The notes under the pieces were generated by a model. The model made no database searches and had not been told where the DNA came from. It worked only from the letters and a program-made list of their open reading frames with translations. Positions 11,001 through 17,400 of a stretch of 64,000 nt of DNA are shown here, piece after piece; the first letter of the stretch is position 1, and the number at the start of each line of letters is the position of its first letter. Made by a program: the position numbers and the translations under genes. Source of the stretch: Pseudomonas flavescens (GTDB lineage: Bacteria; Pseudomonadota; Gammaproteobacteria; Pseudomonadales; Pseudomonadaceae); assembly GCF_013408425.1 (NCBI RefSeq), contig NZ_JACBYV010000001.1, positions 1,798,001 through 1,862,000 of the forward strand, read 5' to 3'.

Positions 11001-11291
11001 TTCAGCGAGGGCATATCAGCAGAGCAACTCTGGTTCCGCCAGAGCGGCAACAACCTGGATGTCAGTCTGGTCGGTGGCAGTGAGCGGATCACCATCGCGA
11101 ACTGGTACAAAGGGAGCGCCTATCAGCTCGACCAGTTCAAGTCTGCCGATGGCAAGACCTTGCTGGACGGCCAAGTACAAGGGCTGGTGGATGCGATGGC
11201 CGCGTTCGGCGTACCAGCGGGGGCTGAGGGTAATCTCACTACGGCCCAACGAGATGAGCTCAATCTGGTGATCGCTGCCAACTGGCAGTGA
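5097..11291 (+). CDS. Large RTX (hemolysin-type Ca2+-binding repeat) protein 1
   Basis: A 2,064-residue secreted protein made almost wholly of RTX material. The ATG at 5097 is preferred over the in-frame GTG at 5091 because AAGGAG (5086-5091) is then 5 bases upstream. Blocks of the nonapeptide GGxGxDxLx (for example GGAGNDTLYGGAGDDTL) alternate with about 100-residue RTX-associated domains of the type DVIxFAxGI..DI..GxDLxL..GSxDxIxVxxYF..IEEIRFADG. The repeats bind Ca2+ and fold into beta-rolls outside the cell. There is no N-terminal signal peptide, as expected for type I secretion. The last about 40 residues (VDAMAAFGVPAG, QRDELN, VIAANWQ) match the tail of the RTX protein at 11436-19934 and are probably the secretion signal. 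No enzymatic domain is seen; adhesin, biofilm or S-layer-like roles are the likely options. Confidence 0.9.
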   Translation: MDIQGTNGNDTLIGSDVADQISGLGGDDLLIGGAGSDTLSGGLGNDTLRGGQGADTYRFSRGGGRDVIDDAGDDGFINRLEFDAGIMPEDVSCRRIDNDLVLSLVNSNDQVVVRNYFSNTSLPEIAEIIFANGPHWSPYEVRMRVENAPQGALMVGTSGADVLLGGATADTLDGGAGDDLLNGGSGDDLLLGGDGNDTLVSGLGFDTLIGGQGNDIYRLAADWGQVLINEQASGGFDVIELFNVSSISMQLQRVGNDLILLRRDTSDRVTISNYFSTSADGQSAIEEIRFSDQSWNRTHVLNLLSVGTPYNDNLTGTDAPDYLFAGMGDDQLSGLGGNDRLEGGAGNDTLYGGAGDDTLIGGDGDDWLDGGEGHNQLIGGMGNDTYVVDQPSSFIQEDADGGIDTVRSSTHHWLNYALENLILTGSANSDGFGNDLNNEVTGNAGNNYLEGREGNDLINGMDGNDVLLGGMGNDNLYGGAGNDNLNGGDGDDWLDGGEGYDQLIGGMGNDTYVMGRNYTSIIENDNGGIDTVRSSMTHMLGYALENLVLTGSAHIDGNGNELDNELTGNTGNNRLKGEAGNDRLYGLDGNDTLEGSVGNDSLYGGSGDDELIGGDGDDWLDGGDGFNRLVGGMGNDTYVIDQNKSSIYETPDGGLDTVRSSITFGLGYALENLVLTGTEHIDGFGNELNNEVIGNAGNNKLEGGAGNDYLDGGAGNDQLSGGAGNDTYFFSRGWGQDTIADNGNGLDVIRFAAGIMPSDIQALHRSGDLILNLKGSTDSIRVVGYFLNNGTGSNAIEEIRFANGQLWSFGQVHALALRGENGDDLLNGFNTADTLDGGAGNDTLNGAEGNDLLYGGDGNDVLNGGTGNDTMRGGFGNDTYVVDSLGDVILENSNEGIDTIESSISIPSPLSANIENLRLTGNGNLTGIGNSANNLITGNQGANYLVGNAGNDTLSGEGGNDTLEGGIGNDVYRFARGWGADTVQNYESLSNGLDAIEFAADIQPGDIRASRSGSNLVLSLNGSSDRITVTNYFQNDGATSYAVDEIRFANGTRWSISTIKAMVLLGTSGNDTLTGYASADSIIGGAGNDSIIGGSGNDTLDGGSGNDSIAGGFGDDRLVGGTGNDQLLGGSGNDLYTFARGWGQDVILDTEGALDVIDFAAGITPDDITVSHDGDDLLLKLLGSTDSIRVVGYFGTEGTAAVEQVRFVDGTQWLPEQLRSQVLQGDAGNDSLIGFASADVLMGQAGNDSLSGLAGNDTLYGGAGNDLLDGGDGDDLLSGDTGADTLIGGAGDDRYWVDADDVVIEAMDSGTDTIESRASWILGDNIENLILSGPAVEGIGNALNNDIQGGYGNNLLRGEAGDDRLNGGLGNDTLVGGTGNDTYVFDNYWGQDVIHNQDDGVGKHDVIEFAAFNPEHISFRRVADNLVFSRNNTQDTLTVIDFFQGDGTGPASIEEVRFGNGVVWTGDYIRNSTLQSSSGNDTLRGFSTNDGIAGDDGHDELYGLGGDDTLDGGAGDDRLFGGAGNDRLLGGLGNDSMEGGTGDDIYQVDSLDDAVIENPDAGIDTIESSVSLTLGSNIENLLLTGTTAINGTGNTLDNLLIGNEAANLLSGGAGADRLIGGAGNDTLSGGAGNDIYVFERGWGQDTLNNFDSSAGKRDTIEFGMGISPSDIGVRKSGSDLQLTLKGSDDRITITNALVLGWNATYVVNEVRFADGTVWNAEQLRTQSMQGGDGNDWLGGYNFDDLIVGGLGNDSLGGLGGNDTLDGGPGNDNLQGGYGNDVYLFTRGWGQDTIADVDVASGSADAIVFGEGITPEDIVFSHADGNLNLQLRGSTDSISVYGYFRFNTHVIEEIRFADGSVVTYQQLHQSFLTGGDGNDVRTGFPLNDLLSGGLGNDSLRGVNGNDTLLGGAGDDWLHGGFGDDLLQGGTGNDTLLGGAGSDTYLFGRGDGQDRIDNSEATADSLDTLSFSEGISAEQLWFRQSGNNLDVSLVGGSERITIANWYKGSAYQLDQFKSADGKTLLDGQVQGLVDAMAAFGVPAGAEGNLTTAQRDELNLVIAANWQ
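6180..7250 (+). repeat. Three tandem 378-bp coding repeats inside RTX protein 1
   Basis: The segment beginning GDGDDWLDGG recurs at 6180, 6558 and 6936, exactly 378 bases (126 residues) apart. Each unit has a Ca2+-roll block, GGMGNDTYV, a GGIDTVRSS (or GGLDTVRSS) strand and YALENLILTGS-like sequence. The third copy diverges toward its end near 7250. Confidence 0.85.
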
Positions 11292-11386
11292 TCGAGTGAA
11301 TGGCTTGGCGAGCAATTCGCCAAGCCAACACAAGAGGCCGTCTAAGTTTTTGAACAACTAGGCCGCTAAATTCCCAAGCGAAATAG

Positions 11387-11432
11387 AAAAAGGGCCGTAG
11401 CCCCTGCCAAAGCAGGAGCTACAGCCCTTTTT
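11387..11432. terminator. Bidirectional Rho-independent terminator between the two RTX genes
   Basis: A long stem (AAAAAGGGC, GTAGC, CCTGC paired with GCAGG, GCTAC, GCCCTTTTT) around a CAAA loop. A-run and T-run flanks make it work in both directions. It lies between the convergent stops at 11291 and 11436. Confidence 0.92.
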
Positions 11433-11435
11433 GGT

Positions 11436-14400
11436 TTACTGCCAGTTAGCAGCTATAGCGACATTGAGTTGATCTCTCTGAGCTTGCGTCAGATTGATCT
11501 CGCCTCCAGCGGGTGCGCCGAAGGCAGCCATGGCGTTGACGAGGTTATCGACCTGGTTGGCGTACAGAGAAGAACTGCCGGCTTGAATGACATCCAGACG
11601 CTGTGCCGAATCTGCATACCAATCCTGTACGGTGACGCTGTCACCTGAGCCGCGTACATCGACCACCAGGTTATTACCCTGGCGCGACAACCAGAGGTTA
11701 TCTCGTGTGATGCCTTCGATGCTCAGAATGTCGTTGTCAGCAGGCGTATTGGAGAGGTTATTTATCACATCCTGGCCATCCCCAGCAGCGAAGTAGTAAG
11801 TATCACCTCCATCACCACCGAGCAGGTAATCATTGCCCTTTCCACCACGGAGCTTGTCATTGCCAGCGCCACCGTCGATGAGATCGGCATCGGACGAGCC
11901 AAGAATATTTTGATCTCCGGCCTGCCCAGCTAGAACCGTTCCGAAGGCACGCTCGTCAGGAACACCCTGATAGTTCGGCGAGCCTTTGGTATCCGGGTTG
12001 CTCAAACCAAACGCGCCGAACAGCTGAGCAGCGGTCAATTGGCCGCCCGAAGCGAAGCTGATTACGTCGACCACATGATCGCCACCCAAGAACCAGTTTT
12101 TCAGCGTGACTTGGTCGCTACCGCCGCTGACCTTAAGCACCAGATCGTTACCACTTTTCATCAGACCGCTGGAGACCTGGTTGAACGTAATGCCATCGAA
12201 ACGCAAGGTGTCGAAGCCACCACCGATGTTGTCGATAACGTCCTGCCCACCGCCCGCCGCGAACACATAAGTATCATCGCCACGGCCGCCAACTAGCGTG
12301 TCATTACCAGTGCCACCGCTGAGGGTATCGTTACCGTTGCCACCTTCAAGGCGATCATTACCAGCAGCACCAGAGAGCTGATCATTGCCGTTAAAACCTT
12401 GCAGCAAATCACGCTGAGCAGTGCCATTCAGTGCCGCATCATTACCACCGGTGCCCTGCACTACACTGTCAAACGCAGCCGCAGACGCTGCAGGTACAGC
12501 AAGGCCAAAAGCTCCGAAGATCTGCGCCGCAGTCAACTGCCCGCCTGTATCGAAGCTGATGGTTTCAACCAAGTTATCACCACCCAGGAAGAAGTCTTTT
12601 AGGGTCACTTGGTTGGTGGAGCTGCCATTTACCTTCAGGACGAGGTCGTTACCCGACTTACCCAGGCCAGAAGCCACCTGGTTAAAGGTAATTCCATTGG
12701 CGAAGCGCAGAGTGTCGATGCCGCCGAGCTCTTCAAGCACATCCTGGCCAGCTGTGTAGATATAGGTGTCGTCACCAACACCACCCAGCAGCCGGTCGTT
12801 ACCCGCCCCGCCATTGAGGGTGTCCTTACCAGCACCACCAATTAGCACATCATTGGCAGCAGTTCCGGTGAGGACATCATCACCACCAACGCCTGCAACC
12901 GGAGGCTGATCGCCGCCGCCTGGATTGGTGCCGCTGTCACCTGGCTCTTCACCATTACCAGGGCCTTCACCATCGCCCGGCTCGCCGGTGCCACCGCCGG
13001 GCATAGCTGTTAGCAGACCAGCAATCTGGGCGGTGGTGATGTAGTTACCACCATCGGGCTGAATGTAATCAATGGCGAAATCGCCACCGAGGAAGTGATC
13101 GGTAACTTTCAACTGCTGCTGGATATCGCCGTCCACCAGAACCAGCAGATCGTTACCCTCACGATGGAAACTCAATCGAGTTCGCGCGATACCGATGAAA
13201 AATGCACCGTCGAAACCACCGCCGCTGTTGTCGATGACATCGACACCGCCACCAGCACGGTAGTAGTACTGATCGTCGCCAGCGCCACCGGCCAGCCGGT
13301 CATTGCCATCCTCTCCATCGAGCACGTCGTTGCCATTACCGCCAATCAGTATGTCGCTACCCGAACCACTCTGCGATCCGTTGCCACCGGAAAGGTAGTC
13401 GTTGCCATCGCCGCCTTCGAGCTGGTCATCACCACCCATGCCAAATAAGGTGTCATTGCCAGCCAGACCGCGGAGTAAATCTTTACCTTGTCCGCCAGCG
13501 AGTTGCTCGCCCGTGGCTGTACCCTCAACCAGAGTTTCGAAACCACCCGGGATGTTTGCGGCTGCCACGATCTGCGCAATGCGAGCGGCATTGATCATGA
13601 AGCCGCCATCAGGCTGCACATAGCTGATGGCTTTGTCGCCACCCAAGAAATGACCTAGCACTCGTACTGACTGCTCAGCGTCCTCATCCACAAGGATCAG
13701 GAGATCATTGCCGTCACGTTTGAACGTTAGGCGCGCCTCGTCGATACCACCGCTGAAGAACACACCATCATTGCCACCACCGGTATTGTCGATCGTGTCT
13801 GAACCGCCGCCAGGGAAGTAAACGTACTTATCGTCTCCAACACCTCCGGCCAACAGATCATCACCTGCACCGCCCATTAGTTGATCGTTTCCGGCGCCGC
13901 CAAAGATGGTGTCGTTACCAGCCTCGCCATCCAAGTAGTCGTTGCCGTTTTCACCATGCATCGCGTCGTCGCCAGCGCGGCCCCATGCTTGGTCGTCACC
14001 GGCGCCGAGCCGCATGGTGTCGTTGAGGTCGCGATAACCGATAAAGCTATCCGCAGTAGCGGTGCCGTGCCAGATCACCTGGCCTTCGACTTCAGCCTGA
14101 CTCAGTTCGCTACCATCGGCGAATACGAAATACTCCAGTTTGAAGTGATCATTGGGCTCCTTAAACCAGTTCTGTACCGTGATCGAGTCAGTGCCGTTGG
14201 CATGCTCGATAACCATGTCCAGACCACGGCGGTGGAAACTCAGATCACTGGCCGAAATACCTTCACCGAAGCTCAAGGTATCGGCAGTCGGCTCAATGTT
14301 GCTGTAGGCCTCATTGGCACGACGCTCAATCAGCAGGTCATGGCCATCGCCCAGATTGAAGATGTAGGTGTCCTCACCGAACGAGCCGTAGATGGTGTCG

Positions 14401-17400
14401 TTACCCGTGCCACCTTCGATGATATTGCTGCCCTGATTCCAGGCATTGCTGTATGCCTCAATTAGATCATCACCAGCACCGCCTTGCAGGGTGTCGAAGC
14501 CTTGGCCCTTGATGGTGTCGTGACCCTCCCCGCCAGCTAGCAGGCCTCTGCCTTCCAGATAGTCATTCCCGGAACCGCCATCGAGCACCCCATCGCCATA
14601 AAGATGGTCATCACCGGAATCACCATGGAGTTGGTCATAACCGCCGCCGCCATGGAGGGTGTCGTTGCCGTCACCACCGTGGAGCTCGTCATCGCCCCAG
14701 TCGCCATTCAGGGTATCGTCGCCAGCATCACCGAATAACCGGTCGTTACCCTCACCGCCGTTGAGAATATCGTCGCCGTCCTGCCCGTAGATTGTGTCGT
14801 TACCATTCTGGCCATGAACGGTGTCGTCGGCAGCTCCGGCATGTATCAGATCGTCGTCGGCATGACCGAAGATCGTGTCCGAAGCCTCTGTTCCGGCAAT
14901 AGCCATCTGTTTGATCTGGGTGTAATCCCAACGCAGACCGTCGGAGAAGATGATGGCCTCTACCGCAGTTGCTCCCGACATTCCCGCCTGATCGGAAAAC
15001 TGGCCAAGGATCCGCAGTTCGTCGCCGGTGGCCGCCCGAGTGATCACTAAATCAAAATCATCGCGGCGTAGCAGCAAGTCGGTCGCCAGCGCGTCATCAA
15101 AATGGAGAGTGTCAGCACCAGCGCTGTCCACTACCACATCATTGCCACTGCCACCGATAAAGGTGTAAATGTCGTCGCCATCACCACCCTCAAGGCGATC
15201 GCTGCCGACACCACCATTGATAATGTCGTTGCCAGCGCCACCGAGCAGCGTGTCATCACCCAAGCCACCGTAAATCTCGTCGTCGCCTGCTCCGGCATCA
15301 ATGAAATCATTGCCGTCCAGCCCGAGCACTACATCATCGGAAGCATAGGCATATATGATGTCCGCGAGATTCGTACCTTTGAGGGTGAGCTGGTACAGAT
15401 GAGCTGCTCCCAAAAGAGCAGGCAGATTGCCGTCCAGATGCAAGTCGATGGTCGTGCGTGGCATTTCCCCTTGGTAGAAACCCTCCAGCGTCAGTTGATC
15501 GGAATTACCGATAAAGCTGATCTGCAGGTCGCTGCCGACCTTCCTGAAGATTACCTCCCTCTCGGCCGTATCTGGCAGTTTTAGCGTTAGACCAGAAGTA
15601 TAATCATCGTTGATCCTGTCCTGGCCATCGCCGGCACGGAAGACATAGGTGTTGGCTCCGCTCCCCCCACTGAGCAAATCGTCGCCAGTGCCGCCTGCTA
15701 GTACGTCGTTCCCCTCACCGCCCCAGAGTTTGTCGTCGCCTTCGTTACCGGACAGAATGTCGTTGCCGACCTCGCCATACAGCAAGTCATTTCCTTGGCC
15801 GCCATCTATTACGTCGTTACCTGCTGCGCCGTAAACAGTATCGTCGCCCGCCTGAGCCGAGATGACGTCGTCGCTTGCATAGCCACGCAGGTGATTACTT
15901 GCGTTGGTGCCGGTGATAGCCATCGCCTTGACCTGAGCAATGCTCCAAGCCGTGCCGTCGGAAAAGCGAACTTGTTCAATCCGGTAGTTGCTCTGACCAT
16001 CGGCTTGGAAGAAATTGAGAACGGTAATGCGATCGGCGCTGTCTGCCAAAGACAGCACCAAATTGTCGCTGCTCCGGGTAACAGTGATGTCCGTCGGTGC
16101 GATACCTTCCGAGAAGACAATGGCATCTAGTTTTGCAGCATCTGTGTCGTAGTTCTCTAGGGTGTCCTGGCCCCAGCCGGGAGCAAACTTATATAGATCG
16201 GAGCCAGCACCACCAACTAAATAGTCACTACCTTCGCCACCATCCAGAACGTCGTCGCCAGCACCGCCGTAGATTTGGTCGTTACCCTCGTTCCCAATCA
16301 GAGAATCATTGCCAGCCTCGCCATAAATCCAGTCATCACCGCCGCCAGCTGCGATCGTGTCGTTGGAAGCATAGCCACGCAGATTGTCGTTCCCTGAAGT
16401 GCCTTGGACGGCCAGGGATTTAACTGTATCTACAGTCCAGATGGTACCGTCCTCGAAGCGTATTTCCTCTAGCCGCGAAGAGCTGGCGCCGTCCTGATTG
16501 AAATAGCTGCGAACTGTGATGCTGTTGCTAGAGCCCGCAAGGGTGAGGATTAGATCAGAGTTGTTGCGGGTAATTAAGATGTCGCCACTAGTGATGCCAC
16601 TACCAAACTCGATCGCGTCGATCTTTGTCTCGGAGGAATCGTAGTTGTCGAGGATGTCCTGTCCCCAGCTACGCTCGAACCGGTAGACGTCCGAACCTGA
16701 ACCGCCATTGAGCGTGTCATTGCCAGCCCCGCCGATAAGTACGTCATCGCCAGCACCGCCATTAAGCGTATCGTTGCCTTCGCCGCCGTCGATAGTGTCG
16801 TTGCCGCCAAGTGCGTCAATACGATCATTACCGGCGCCGCTAGAAATCGAATCGTCAGTTGCGTACCCCGTCAGCGTGTCGTTGCCGGTTGTACCTAGGA
16901 TCGCCAACTCTTTGACCTGTGTGATCGACCACTGCGAGCCATCGGCGAATCGGATTTCCTCGAGTTTATAGGCACTGGCACCATCGTTATCGAAGTAATT
17001 CCGTACAGTGATCTTGTCCGCGGTGCCCTTGTAACTGAGAATCAGGTCGGAGCCGCTACGGGTGATGGCGATATCGGCCTTGGCGATGCCTTGTCCGAAC
17101 ACAATGGCATCGGTCTTCTCAATGCCAGTGTCATAATTGTTAATGACGTCCTGGCCCCAGCCGAGCTCAAAACGGTAAACGTCCGAACCTAACCCCCCAT
17201 TGAGCGTGTCATTACCTACGCCGCCGTCGAGAGTGTCGTTGCCGCCAAGTGTGTCAATGCGATCATTACCGGCGCCGCTAGAAATGGAGTCGTCCGTTGC
17301 GTACCCCGTCAGCGTGTCATTGCCGGTTGTACCTAGGATAGCCAACTCTTTGACCTGCGTGATAGTCCACTGCGAGCCATCGGCGAATCGGATTTCTTCG

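Noticed and set aside
5097..11291. Regular short repeats that could suggest a CRISPR array or satellite
   Set aside because: The repeats are in-frame RTX nonapeptide codons with degenerate sequence, not identical repeats with unique spacers.
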